DNA of 64,000 nt, taken from the NCBI RefSeq assembly GCF_003330765.1, contig NZ_CP024903.1, forward strand, positions 2,728,001 through 2,792,000. Direction: 5' to 3'. The DNA is from Burkholderia pyrrocinia (lineage in GTDB: Bacteria; Pseudomonadota; Gammaproteobacteria; Burkholderiales; Burkholderiaceae). The notes under the pieces are model-generated. The model saw only the letters and a program-made list of their open reading frames with translations, was not told the origin of the DNA and did not search any database. Made by a program: the position numbers and the translations under genes. Shown here in pieces: positions 1 to 8,695 of the stretch (positions are counted from its first letter, which is position 1; each line of letters starts with the position of its first letter).

Positions 1-1
1 C

Positions 2-448
2 AGCAAGACGCTGTTCTATCCGGCCGTCGTGTATCCGGTGTCCGAAGGGATGAAGCTGTACCGCGAGGAACAGTTCGGGCCGATCATTCCGGTCGCGCCG
101 TTCGACGACGTCGAAACCGCGCTCGACTATGTGACGACGTCGGATCACGGCCAGCAGGTCAGCATCTTCGGTTCCGATCCGGCGCAGATCGGCGCACTCG
201 TCGATCCGCTCGTGAACCAGGTGTGCCGCGTGAACATCAACTGCCAGTGCCAGCGCGGGCCCGACGTGTTCCCGTTCGCGGGCCGCAAGGATTCGGCCGA
301 AGGCACGCTGTCGGTGAGCGACGCGCTGCGCGCGTTCTCGATCCGCTCGATGGTCGCGGCAAAGCAGACCGACAGCAGCAAGCAGTTGCTCGACTCGATC
401 GTGTCGGACCACCACTCGAAGTTCATCCATACGGGCTTCATTTTCTGA
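2..448 (+). CDS. GapN-type aldehyde dehydrogenase, C-terminal part (5' end outside window)
   Basis: The reading frame is open from base 2 to the stop at 448, so only about 148 C-terminal residues are present. The sequence carries the aldehyde dehydrogenase C-terminal segments EEQFGPIIPV and NINCQCQRGPDVFPFAGRKD, followed by SAEGTLSVSDALRAFSIRSM. This C-terminus is typical of NADP-dependent non-phosphorylating glyceraldehyde-3-phosphate dehydrogenases (GapN), which oxidise glyceraldehyde-3-phosphate to 3-phosphoglycerate in the cytoplasm. The catalytic Cys and the general-base Glu lie upstream of the window and cannot be checked. A GTG at 29 is internal and is not the start. Another NADP-dependent aldehyde dehydrogenase remains possible. 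Family assignment is firm, substrate less so. Confidence 0.8.
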   Translation, partial: SKTLFYPAVVYPVSEGMKLYREEQFGPIIPVAPFDDVETALDYVTTSDHGQQVSIFGSDPAQIGALVDPLVNQVCRVNINCQCQRGPDVFPFAGRKDSAEGTLSVSDALRAFSIRSMVAAKQTDSSKQLLDSIVSDHHSKFIHTGFIF

Positions 449-517
449 AGCAACCGCGATGCGGGAACCCTCCACCGCGCGCCGGTGCGGTGGAGGGCTT
501 CGGCGGGCACCGCCCTG

Positions 518-1150
518 CTACACGTTCGACACCAGCAGCCTGATCCCCGCCACGCCGAACACGACGGCGAGACACGCTTCCATCGCGCGCCGGCCGCGCA
601 CGTACAGCCGGCGTGCGCCGTCCATCGAGAACACCAGTGCATAGCCGCCGAACACCAGGCACCCGATCACGAGGCAGCCCGGCACGACGGCGCCGTGCGA
701 CGCACCTGCGCCGTTCGACGACAGCGCGACGATCGACACCCACACGAGGATGGCTTTCGGATTGGTCAGGTGCAGCATCGCGCCGCGTGCGTAGAAGCGC
801 GACAGCCGCTGCTCGCGCGCCGCGTTCAGCGACGCCGCCGCCGGGCCCGACAGCGCCGTGCGCCCCGACTTGAACGCGAGCCACAGCAGGTACAGCCCGC
901 CGAAGATCTTGATCGCGACCAGCAGTTTCGACCACGCCAGCAGCGCGGCCGACACGCCGAGCGCCGCCACCGTCGCCCAGAACATCGACCCCGAAATGAC
1001 GCCGAGCGCGAACGCCAGCGCCGCCTTGCGGCCCTGGTTCGCGGCCACCGACATGATCGCGAGATTGCTCGGCCCCGGGCTGGCCGTACCGATGAAATAG
1101 GCCGTGTAGGCCAGCAGCAGGTTGGCCGAGAAGAAGGCGTGGACGCTCAT
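518..1150 (-). CDS. LysE/RhtB-family amino-acid exporter
   Basis: This 210-residue membrane protein has the usual LysE/RhtB length and about six hydrophobic segments. It begins MSVHAFFSANLLLAYTAYF and has the family GTASPGPSNLAIMS signature near residue 25, plus LTNPKAILVW in the middle. Members export amino acids or homoserine-lactone-like compounds through the inner membrane; the substrate here is unknown. The frame extends upstream to 1249, but I place the start at 1150: that ATG has GAGG about six bases upstream, and the extra 33 residues are polar and unlike the family. It converges on the aldehyde dehydrogenase with a 69-bp gap. Confidence 0.85.
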   Translation of the reverse strand: MSVHAFFSANLLLAYTAYFIGTASPGPSNLAIMSVAANQGRKAALAFALGVISGSMFWATVAALGVSAALLAWSKLLVAIKIFGGLYLLWLAFKSGRTALSGPAAASLNAAREQRLSRFYARGAMLHLTNPKAILVWVSIVALSSNGAGASHGAVVPGCLVIGCLVFGGYALVFSMDGARRLYVRGRRAMEACLAVVFGVAGIRLLVSNV

Positions 1151-1744
1151 TTCAAACCTCGCAGGGACGATTCGGAGATTGTTGGCAAACGCGCGCCGTC
1201 TGCCCATGGACAGTTGTCCGGCAATTCGCTGGGCCAGTTCGATGACCATGCAGCCGGATCGCCACTCGCAAAACCGTCTCGGTTATGAAACACCCGGTGC
1301 ATTCGCCGTCCGTTTCCGCTGAGCAATGGAGGTTGTCCCTTACCGCCGCTTCCGCCGGCCGAACGCTTTGCAGGCGCAGGTGGAACGCGCGGGTCGGCAC
1401 GTTTCGGCCGCCCGCCGGCAGTAACGCACGACGCGTTTTATCCGGCGTTACGTTACATCCGTGAAGCATTTCGCCTCGCCGACCCGCTTGGTGTGCCCGA
1501 CGTTCGTCGCGCCCCCGCGTATGGATGGACGCCTCGACCGCCTCCGCAGCCCAGTATCGGCGGGACCCGCCGACCGGTGCCGTATCGCGGCTCAACCTTG
1601 CTCAACAATCGGATTGCGGCGCTGGTACGGAACCTGCATTCCATTTCGGTGAAAGCCGCGCCGATCGCCGCGCGGACATAAACCCATCTTCGGGCGCGCC
1701 CCACGGATACGCCCGAACGATCCGCGCAAGTAACGAGGCCCGTC
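1151..1744. other. Intergenic region, no supported gene
   Basis: These 594 bases lie between the divergent starts of the LysE exporter and the small protein at 1745, so they should hold both promoters. Open frames here are in all phases, have arginine- and alanine-rich shadow-like translations and match nothing I recognise. A short 7-bp inverted repeat (GTAACGC at 1421, GCGTTAC at 1445) is the only structure noticed, and it is too weak to name. Confidence 0.4.
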
Positions 1745-2068
1745 ATGAATGCGCTGCCCAACTCGTCCGATACGTCGTTCCAGCTCTTTCTCGCGAAGCT
1801 GCTCGAACAGCCGCTGCCCGACTGGACCGAAAAACAGCAGATGGAACTCGAGATGGCGCACACGCTGTCCACCGAAATGGTTCACCTCGCCGAAGACATG
1901 CGCAGCCGCACGCCCGATCTCGCGCGTTGCCTCGTGCTGCTCCGCTACGCGAAGGTGCTCGACTTCATGCTGACGTCGCTCGCCGCGCACCGCGACATTC
2001 ATCCGCAGACGCTGCGCACGCTGTTCCGGCTCGCGAACCTGAAGGTCGACGATGCGTATCCGGCGTGA
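1745..2068 (+). CDS. Hypothetical 107-residue protein
   Basis: I do not recognise a named family. The protein is small, soluble and predicted helical, with acidic and basic residues spread throughout: it opens MNALPNSSDTSFQLFLAKLL and contains ELEMAHTLSTEMVHLAEDM and a leucine-rich stretch LARCLVLLRYAKVLDFML. No signal peptide or membrane helix is visible. The ATG at 1745 has GAGG seven bases upstream and the codon use matches its neighbours, so I treat it as a real gene. It is separate from the metal cluster that follows and no operon partner is evident. Confidence 0.65.
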   Translation: MNALPNSSDTSFQLFLAKLLEQPLPDWTEKQQMELEMAHTLSTEMVHLAEDMRSRTPDLARCLVLLRYAKVLDFMLTSLAAHRDIHPQTLRTLFRLANLKVDDAYPA

Positions 2069-2308
2069 GGCGGCCTGACGAATCGGCTTCCATCGCGGGC
2101 AATGGCGACCATCGCGGCCATTCCCGATTCGGGCGAATGCGCGCAATCGCTCGGCGCCACGATCACGACGCCGAGCGAGTCATGAGGCGCTAGCCCCCGC
2201 CCGGGCGTGTCGACCCGCCCGCGCTCCCTTCCGACTACACGCCGGCTTATCCCGCCCATCAGCGCGGCGGCCGGCCGCTCCCCGCAAACGGAGGTACAAT
2301 CGCGCGCC

Positions 2309-2794
2309 ATGAATGCACTTCGCCGCTTTCTGCTCCGCCAAGGCGTCGCGCGACAGCTTCTGTGGGGTTTCCTCCTCGTGACGCTGCTGTCCCGCGCGCT
2401 GATGTCGGGCGCCGTGATGCTCGATCCGGACGGTCCGGATGCGGGTTCGGTGGTGCTGTGTTCGGGCCGCGGCCCGCTGATCGTCGATATGGCCGCGCTG
2501 ACCGCCCGTTTCGATGCCAGCGCGCCCATCACGCTGGCCAACGATGCGCTGGCGCTCGTCGATGCGCTCAAACATGACGCGCACACCGGCAAAGCGGCGT
2601 CCGCCGGGAATGGCGACAGCCTCTGCGCATTTGGTGCCGCGCTGTTCACGGCCCTGGCGTCGTTCGTGCTGCTGGTGCTGTTGTTTCCCGCCGCGGCGCC
2701 GCGGCGTTTCCGGATACCCGTCGACGGTCTTCCCTTCGTGCGATCGATCTTCGACGATCGCCCGCCCTCCCGCGCTCCTCCACTGTTCTGCTGA
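2309..2794 (+). CDS. DUF2946-like membrane protein
   Basis: The protein has 161 residues with a hydrophobic segment near the N-terminus (LLWGFLLVTLLSRALMSGAV) and another near residues 110-130 (ALFTALASFVLLVLLF). It carries two cysteines in DUF2946-like positions, VVLCSGRG and GDSLCAF. DUF2946 proteins are small inner-membrane or periplasm-facing proteins commonly found beside copper genes; their biochemical role is not settled. The frame is open from 2207, but the ATG at 2309 is preceded by GGAGG and gives a membrane N-terminus. It precedes a PepSY protein and a TonB receptor on the same strand, and a second DUF2946 protein sits across the cluster at 8119-8502. The classic C-P-x-C pair is absent, so family membership is moderate. 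Confidence 0.6.
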   Translation: MNALRRFLLRQGVARQLLWGFLLVTLLSRALMSGAVMLDPDGPDAGSVVLCSGRGPLIVDMAALTARFDASAPITLANDALALVDALKHDAHTGKAASAGNGDSLCAFGAALFTALASFVLLVLLFPAAAPRRFRIPVDGLPFVRSIFDDRPPSRAPPLFC

Positions 2795-3036
2795 ACGTTC
2801 CGCCAAGCGGCTCGTGCGCGTCGATGTGCATGAGCCTTCATGCCGTTCGTTTCACGACACCCGATTCAAGCGTTCACCCGAATGCCCGCGCCGCGCGGGC
2901 GACGCCGCCATGCGCACCGTCTGCGCATGACGCCGCGTCGCCCGTTCCGTCGACGCGCGCCTGCGGGTGTGCCGCACGTTGACGACAGCCGGCCCGCGCC
3001 GGCCTGACCGATCGACGAACACGAGGAGCTGACACC

Positions 3037-4500
3037 ATGTCGACCACCGTCGAGCGGGCGATCTCGCCCGCCCGTTCCGCAAGCGCCGGTTACCGGACGC
3101 TCTGGCGCTGGCACTTCTACGCCGGCCTGTTTGTCATGCCGTTCCTCGTGATCCTCGCGATCACGGGAACGCTTTATTGCTTCCAGCCGCAGATCGAGCC
3201 GCTGCTGTATCCGCACCGGCTGATCGTCGAGCCGCGCGCCACGCCGCGACTCGCGCCCGACACGCTGCTCGCGAACGCGCGCACCGCGATGCCGGCCGGC
3301 GCGACGCCGGTTTCCGTCCAGGTATCCACCGCGCCGGACCGCAGCGCCGAGTACGTGTTCCGGCTCCGTGACGGCAGCCGCGAGAGCGTGTACGTGAACC
3401 CGTACGACGGCAGCGTGCTCGGCACGCTGAGCGTTGAGCGCCGCTTCATGCAGGTCGACCGGATGCTGCATCGCAAGCTGCTGCTCGGCAAGACGGGCGA
3501 GTTGCTGATGGAGCTCGCCGCGTGCTGGACCTTCGTGATGATCGGCACCGGCATCGCACTGTGGTGGCCGCATGGCGCCGCGCGCGTCGGGCGCGCACTG
3601 TGGCCCGACCTGTCGCTGCACGGCCGGCCGCTGTGGAAGAGTGTCCACGCGACGGCGGGCATCTGGCTCGCGGCCGGCACGGTGGCGTTCATCCTGACGG
3701 GGCTGCCGTGGTCGGGCTCGTGGGGCAAGAACTTCAAGGCGCTCGCCGCGACCGTGAACCTCGGCGCACCGGATGGCGCATGGGGCGGCGCGTCGGTGCG
3801 CTCGACGCGTCCGGGCGCCGCGGCGGTGCCGCCGCACGCGCAGGCCGCTGCGCCATCCGGCCATCACGATGAATCGGGAGCGTCGATGCCGGGGATGGTG
3901 ATGGACGACCTGCCGTTGCCGCAAACGCCGTGGGCGGTCGGCAACGTGCCCGTTCCGCATTCGCCGTCGGCGCCGACACCCGCACCACTGCCGCTGGCAC
4001 GCGCAATCGCGATCGTCGCGGGACTCGGCGTGACGAGCGGCTATACGCTCGCGTTGCCGTCGGGCGCGGACGGCGTGTTCACCGCGTCGTACTTCCCGGC
4101 CGACCCGAAGGCGGAGCGGACGATCTACCTCGACCAGTACAGCGGTGCCGTGTTGAAGGACATCCGCTATGACGACTACGGCGCGGTATCGCGGGCCGTG
4201 TCGTACGGCACGTCGCTGCACATGGGCCGCTACTTCGGGCTCGCGAACCAGATCGCCTGTACGGTGCTGTCGCTCGGGCTGGCCGCGATGGCCGTGACGG
4301 GCGCGGTGATGTGGTGGAAGCGCCGCCCAGCGGGCAAGCTGGGCGCGCCGTCGCGCGAACGCGGCACGCCGCCGATGCGCGGCTGGATCGCGGGACTCGT
4401 GCTGCTCGGCATCGTATTCCCGCTGATGGGGATGACGATCGTCGCGGTCTGGCTGACCGACCGTGTGCTGTTCGGCCGTGCGGCGCGCGCGGCTGCCTGA
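3037..4500 (+). CDS. PepSY-associated TM-helix protein (PiuB-like)
   Basis: This 487-residue inner-membrane protein begins with a cytoplasmic lead and then WRWHFYAGLFVMPFLVILAI, the typical first helix of PepSY-TM proteins. Further helices lie near residues 165-180, 205-225, 410-430 and 455-475, with PepSY-like extracytoplasmic segments between them. A His/Met-containing loop (PSGHHDESGASMPGMVMDD, around residue 270-290) is suggestive of metal contact. Family members are coupled to TonB receptors and are thought to help release or reduce metal during import. A good AGGAG lies upstream of the ATG, and the TonB receptor begins 38 bases after the stop, so the two are probably co-transcribed. Copper as the metal is inferred from the neighbouring copC and DUF2946 genes. 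Confidence 0.85.
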   Translation: MSTTVERAISPARSASAGYRTLWRWHFYAGLFVMPFLVILAITGTLYCFQPQIEPLLYPHRLIVEPRATPRLAPDTLLANARTAMPAGATPVSVQVSTAPDRSAEYVFRLRDGSRESVYVNPYDGSVLGTLSVERRFMQVDRMLHRKLLLGKTGELLMELAACWTFVMIGTGIALWWPHGAARVGRALWPDLSLHGRPLWKSVHATAGIWLAAGTVAFILTGLPWSGSWGKNFKALAATVNLGAPDGAWGGASVRSTRPGAAAVPPHAQAAAPSGHHDESGASMPGMVMDDLPLPQTPWAVGNVPVPHSPSAPTPAPLPLARAIAIVAGLGVTSGYTLALPSGADGVFTASYFPADPKAERTIYLDQYSGAVLKDIRYDDYGAVSRAVSYGTSLHMGRYFGLANQIACTVLSLGLAAMAVTGAVMWWKRRPAGKLGAPSRERGTPPMRGWIAGLVLLGIVFPLMGMTIVAVWLTDRVLFGRAARAAA

Positions 4501-4538
4501 TCGCACAACGATTCCACCGATACAAAGGATACCGAAAC

Positions 4539-6656
4539 ATGAAGTTCAGCTTGATGCTGCCCGCCGCCTTGCTCGCGGCCTTCGCGCCGGCCGGGCAGGC
4601 CCAGGAAAACGACGCCGGCGGCACCGGTACGACGCTCGCACCTATCCGCATCAACGCACAGAAGCCGGCCCCGTTGACGCGGCCGCTCGACACGGGCAGC
4701 CATCTCGGGCTGTCGCCGCTCGAAACGCCCGCGAGCATCGAGCAGATCGACCGAGCGACACTCGACACGCGCGGCGACAGTTCGATCGTCGACGCGGTGA
4801 GCCGGGCCGCCGGCATCAGCGCATCGCCGCACCCCGGCAACGGCGACTCGGAGCTCGGCGCGCGCGGCTTCGTCGGTGCGTCTTCGGTGACGCAGCTGTA
4901 CGACGGCGTGCGCCCGTACGGCGCGATCGGCGTCACGTTCCCGTTCGACACGTGGTCGGTCGATCATATCGACGTGCTGCGCGGCCCGGCTTCGGTGATC
5001 TATGGCGAAGGCGCGATCGGCGGCGTCGTCAACATCGTGCCGAAAAAGCCGGCACGCACGCCGATCCGGAACGAGCTGCAGGTCGGCGGCGGCACCGAGG
5101 GCACGGCGCGGGTCGCGTTCGGCAGCGGCGGCGCGATCAACGACAAGCTGTCGTACCGCTTCGACATCAGCGGCAACCGCTCGTCGAACTGGGTCGACCG
5201 CGGCGATTCGCGCAACCTGTCGATCTCGGGCGCGCTGCGCTACGACGTGACGCCCGACCTGTACGTGACGGCATCGTACGCGCAGGGCTTCCAGCATCCG
5301 ATGCAGTATTTCGGCGTGCCGCTCGTCAACGGCGCGCGCGATCGGGCGCTCGACAAGAAGAACTACAACGTCGGCGACAGCGACATCGCGTTCCGCGACA
5401 GCTGGGCGACGGTGTCGGCGAACTGGCAGCCGAGCGACAGCCTGAACGTGACGAGCACGCTGTACCGGATGAAGAGCAACCGCCACTGGAAGGACGCCGA
5501 GTACTACACGTACCTGCCGTCGACCGCGCAGATCCGGCGCAGCAGCTACACGGAGATCTTTCACGACCAGGAGCAGTACGGCAACGTGACGACGGCCACC
5601 GTGACCGGCGCGCTGCTGGGGATGCGCAACACGTTCTCGGCGGGGTTCGAGTTCAACCACACGACGTTCCAGCACGACAACAACTCGCCGTATTCTGGCA
5701 CCTCGACCGTCGATCCGTTCAACTTCGACCCGGGCAGTTTCATCAATACCGCCGGCACGTATCCGAAGTACCGCAGCCAGTCGAACCAGTACGCGCTGTT
5801 CGCGGAGAACCGGCTCGAGATCACGCCGCGCTGGTCGGTGATCGGCGGGCTGCGCTACGACCACGCGAGCGTGAACCGCGACGATCTCGTGAACGGCGGC
5901 GCATTCACGAAGGTGTTCGCGAACACGGGCTGGCGCGTCGGCACCGTATACGACGTGCGGCCCGGCCTCGCCGTGTACGGCCAGTACTCGGTCGCGGCCG
6001 ATCCGGTCAGCTCGCTGCTGTCGCTGAATGCATCGAAGGCCAACTTCACGCTCGCGACCGGCAAGCAGGTCGAGATCGGCGTGAAGCAGTCGTTCCTGGA
6101 CGGCAAGGCCGAGTGGACGCTGGCCGCGTACCGGATCGTGAAGAGCAACCTCCTGACGGCCGATCCGCTGAACCCGAACCAGTCGATCCAGGTCGGCCAG
6201 CAGTCGTCGCGCGGGCTCGAGGCGACGGTCGGCGCGGAGATCGCGAAGGACTGGCGCGTCGACGCGAACGTGTCGATCCTGCGCGCGAAATACGACGACT
6301 TTCAGCAGGTGTCCAGCGGCACGACGGTCTCGCGCGCGGGCAACGTGCCGGTGTCGGTGCCGCAGCGTCTCGCGAACCTGTGGGTGAGCTGGCGCTTCGC
6401 GCCGGACTGGACGGGCATCGCGGGCGTCAAGTACATCGGCAAGCGCTTCGCCGACACCGCGAACCAGCTCGTGATGCCGTCGTACACCACGGTCGATCTC
6501 GGCCTCGCGTGGAAGCCGCGCAAGGACACGACGATCACGGCGCGCGCGTACAACGTGTTCAACCGCCGCTACGTGCAGTCCGCGTACTACAACGAGACGC
6601 AGTATCTGCTCGGCAACGACCGGCGGCTCGAAGTGCTGGCGAACTACCGGTTCTGA
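4539..6656 (+). CDS. TonB-dependent outer-membrane receptor
   Basis: The product has 705 residues, beginning with a signal peptide (MKFSLMLPAALLAAFAPAGQ, cleaved after AQA). The plug domain shows the receptor motifs DVLRGPASVIYGEGAIGGVV and NIVPKKP at about residues 145-175. A long beta-barrel follows and the chain ends in an aromatic residue (VLANYRF), as expected for assembly by the BAM machinery. Such receptors import metal chelates or siderophores using TonB energy. Plug motifs resemble siderophore receptors, but its neighbours (PepSY, DUF2946, CopC) point to copper or a copper chelate; I cannot decide from sequence alone. AAGGA lies about ten bases before the ATG. Confidence 0.9.
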   Translation: MKFSLMLPAALLAAFAPAGQAQENDAGGTGTTLAPIRINAQKPAPLTRPLDTGSHLGLSPLETPASIEQIDRATLDTRGDSSIVDAVSRAAGISASPHPGNGDSELGARGFVGASSVTQLYDGVRPYGAIGVTFPFDTWSVDHIDVLRGPASVIYGEGAIGGVVNIVPKKPARTPIRNELQVGGGTEGTARVAFGSGGAINDKLSYRFDISGNRSSNWVDRGDSRNLSISGALRYDVTPDLYVTASYAQGFQHPMQYFGVPLVNGARDRALDKKNYNVGDSDIAFRDSWATVSANWQPSDSLNVTSTLYRMKSNRHWKDAEYYTYLPSTAQIRRSSYTEIFHDQEQYGNVTTATVTGALLGMRNTFSAGFEFNHTTFQHDNNSPYSGTSTVDPFNFDPGSFINTAGTYPKYRSQSNQYALFAENRLEITPRWSVIGGLRYDHASVNRDDLVNGGAFTKVFANTGWRVGTVYDVRPGLAVYGQYSVAADPVSSLLSLNASKANFTLATGKQVEIGVKQSFLDGKAEWTLAAYRIVKSNLLTADPLNPNQSIQVGQQSSRGLEATVGAEIAKDWRVDANVSILRAKYDDFQQVSSGTTVSRAGNVPVSVPQRLANLWVSWRFAPDWTGIAGVKYIGKRFADTANQLVMPSYTTVDLGLAWKPRKDTTITARAYNVFNRRYVQSAYYNETQYLLGNDRRLEVLANYRF

Positions 6657-6710
6657 CGCCGCGCGATACGATGCGGTGCGGCGACGCCGCCGGCGCATGC
6701 GCGGCCCTCG

Positions 6711-7076
6711 TCACTTCACCGTGAATGCATAGTGCCCCTGCGTGCGATGGCCGTCGACCGCGACGGCCACCCACGTGACCGTGTAGACGCCCGGCGTCAA
6801 CGGGTTCAGCGCGACGGACATGTGCTTCCGGTTCGACGCGTCGACTTCGGCCTTGCCGTTCGTGACGGCACGGCCCTGTGCATCGGCGACGGCGATCGAA
6901 CTGAACGCGGGTTCGAGCCCATCGTCGAAATCGATCGCGACGCGCTTCGGCGAAGCCGTCACGGTCTCGCCCGCGGACGGCGCCTGATGCGTCGGAAACG
7001 CATGCGCATGCGCGAGCTGCGCGCCGGCGAGGAGCAGCGCGGCGGCGGCCGTGCGCATCGTGGTCAGGAGGTTCAT
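6711..7076 (-). CDS. copC: CopC-domain periplasmic copper-binding protein
   Basis: The 121-residue product has a signal peptide (MNLLTTMRTAAAALLLAGAQ) cleaved around AHA-HAFPTHQAP, which leaves the N-terminal His that CopC proteins use as a Cu(II) ligand. The rest is a compact Ig-like fold with SPKRVAIDFDDGLEPAF and the closing GVYTVTWVAVAVDGHRTQGH. CopC binds copper in the periplasm and usually hands it to CopD or a similar partner; no CopD is present here. I start at 7076, where GGAG lies upstream; the 25 residues further upstream in the frame are arginine-rich and lack a signal peptide. The gene lies 16 bases after the outer-membrane protein gene and is co-directional with it. Confidence 0.85.
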   Translation of the reverse strand: MNLLTTMRTAAAALLLAGAQLAHAHAFPTHQAPSAGETVTASPKRVAIDFDDGLEPAFSSIAVADAQGRAVTNGKAEVDASNRKHMSVALNPLTPGVYTVTWVAVAVDGHRTQGHYAFTVK

Positions 7077-7092
7077 GCGGGTTCTCCGTGGA

Positions 7093-8010
7093 TCAGAAGA
7101 GCGGCTTGCCGAGCGAGCCCGGGAACAGGTCGTCGAAATACAGATGCGCATCGAAGATCACGCCGACATGGTTGCCGCTCGCGCGATTGACCGGAATCTG
7201 CGCCTCGACACCGAATTGCCCATAGCGATTGACCCACAGTACACCCGGGTTGATCGTTCCGGTCGTCTGCCCCGAACACGCGCCCGCGGTGCAGGTGCTC
7301 ATCGGCGCCTCGACGACGAAGATCATGTTGCTGAGCGGTTGCGGAAGACCGAGATTCTTCACCTGCTGCTGCAGGTACGGGATGCTGTATTGCAGCGTCA
7401 GGCCCCAGCCGAGCGAATTCGGCCCCTGGTCGGACGAGGCCGTGGTCAGGTTCGGTCCGAGCTCGCCCGTGAGCGCGAACGGGCGCAGATAGCCGAGCGA
7501 CGCGGGCAGATCGCCGAAGCCCTTGCCGACATAAACGGCCGGCGTGAACGTCGAGTACGGATTCGCGATCGATTTCGCGCCCGTGCCGCCGATCTCGGTT
7601 TTGAGACCGACCGATGCCATGAACTCGTGAGCAGGATTCGCATAGACGAGGTATTTCACGCCCAGCGTCACATTGTCCCAGCCCTTCGCGGAGCCGCCGT
7701 CCGGGGCGTTCTGCGACACGTACTGGCTGGCGACGCTGAACGCGAGGTTCTTCGTGATCAGCTTGTCCCACTCGTACGAAACGGTATTGACGTTGATGTT
7801 GTTGCCGCTGTCGTCGGAGGTCTTGATGTGGCCGAACTGCGTATCGAATTCGTCGCCGACGCCCGGGTCGTCGACGGTCATCGTGGCGGGAAAGACGCGA
7901 TCGCCGACCACGGCGTGCGCGTTCGCGAATGAAGCATGGGACAGGCCGGCGATGGCGGTCAGCAGCGCGGCACATGCGCGTGGCGCGTGCCGTTCGGTAA
8001 TGCGGGGCAT
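7093..8010 (-). CDS. Probable outer-membrane beta-barrel protein of the metal cluster
   Basis: The product has 305 residues with a signal peptide ending near SFANAHA. The mature part alternates polar and hydrophobic residues in the manner of a transmembrane beta-barrel, with repeated aromatic-girdled strands (NTVSYEWDKLITKNLAFSVA, LGWGLTLQYSIPYLQQQ), and ends KPLF with an aromatic terminal residue. I know similar proteins only as hypothetical or putative transporters. Two cysteines in TCTAGACSG could form a disulfide or bind metal. Its position between DUF2946 and CopC genes suggests a role in copper handling, which is inference. The start at 8010 is chosen because GGAG precedes it and it gives a signal peptide. 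Confidence 0.7.
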   Translation of the reverse strand: MPRITERHAPRACAALLTAIAGLSHASFANAHAVVGDRVFPATMTVDDPGVGDEFDTQFGHIKTSDDSGNNINVNTVSYEWDKLITKNLAFSVASQYVSQNAPDGGSAKGWDNVTLGVKYLVYANPAHEFMASVGLKTEIGGTGAKSIANPYSTFTPAVYVGKGFGDLPASLGYLRPFALTGELGPNLTTASSDQGPNSLGWGLTLQYSIPYLQQQVKNLGLPQPLSNMIFVVEAPMSTCTAGACSGQTTGTINPGVLWVNRYGQFGVEAQIPVNRASGNHVGVIFDAHLYFDDLFPGSLGKPLF

Positions 8011-8118
8011 AGGTATGTTCTCCGGTTGTCGTTCGATGCCGTCGCGCACGCGCGCGACAAACAACCGCTCGCTTCGGTCGTGAAGCGGCGGCTTGTCAGA
8101 TGGAAGAATCAGACGAAC

Positions 8119-8502
8119 TCAGGAGAACGCGGGCGGCGCACGCGATTGCGCGATGGTGTGGACAACACGAACGCGGGCCGGAATCGATGCCGACGCGACC
8201 GGCACCTGCGCGTCCGGAAGCGGTACGGCGAATGCGACCGGATAGCCCGGCAGCACGGTCGCATGCGCGACGAAGCTGCAATAAGGACACGCTTGCCAGT
8301 GTGCCTTTGCCTGAGGTGCGGGCTTGCCGTCGTCGTGCGCGACCGGCGCATCGTCGATGCTGGCCGAGCAATAGACGGCCAGTACGTCGACAAGGCGGTG
8401 GCGCGACGCCATCATCTGCGAAACCGCGGGGGCGAGCGCCATCATCAGGATTGCGATCAATCCGATCAGGCTGCCGGGTTTGCGGAAACGAGCGACGTGC
8501 AT
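8119..8502 (-). CDS. DUF2946-family protein
   Basis: The product has 127 residues with one N-terminal membrane segment (PGSLIGLIAILMMALAPAVS) and the DUF2946 signature: an early cysteine (VLAVYCSASIDD) and a later cysteine pair in WQACPYCSF. The C-x-x-C pair suggests metal or redox chemistry at the periplasmic face. It is the first gene of the minus-strand trio DUF2946, outer-membrane protein, CopC. It mirrors the DUF2946-like gene at 2309 that heads the plus-strand set. I place the start at 8502 because the upstream 20 residues disrupt the membrane segment; the 193 bases between it and the oxidoreductase gene should hold the promoter. Confidence 0.75.
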   Translation of the reverse strand: MHVARFRKPGSLIGLIAILMMALAPAVSQMMASRHRLVDVLAVYCSASIDDAPVAHDDGKPAPQAKAHWQACPYCSFVAHATVLPGYPVAFAVPLPDAQVPVASASIPARVRVVHTIAQSRAPPAFS

Positions 8503-8695
8503 GACGCGCGAAGATGACGGAGTGCAATGAAGGTGGCGAATTATGCCACGCTGAAATCGCAATCAGGCGCCTGAATAATGCAGTAAACGCGCTCGATATT
8601 TCGGAAAGCAATCCGAAAGTATCGGCCCGGAAAGCGACCCGCCGGGCGACAGGCCAATCAATCCGGAATGGCCGTTTCAGACATACCCATCCGCG

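Noticed and set aside
1421..1451. Seven-base inverted repeat GTAACGC/GCGTTAC
   Set aside because: Too short for a GC-rich 64-kb window, with no positional support.
2866..4506. A 546-codon minus-strand frame opposite the PepSY gene
   Set aside because: Arg/His-rich shadow of a GC-rich gene, without ribosome site or recognisable domain.
4230..6698. An 822-codon open frame on the minus strand opposite the TonB receptor
   Set aside because: Its translation is dominated by Arg, Ala and Val and it mirrors the third-codon GC of the receptor. It has no motif, and the receptor has a signal peptide and plug motifs.
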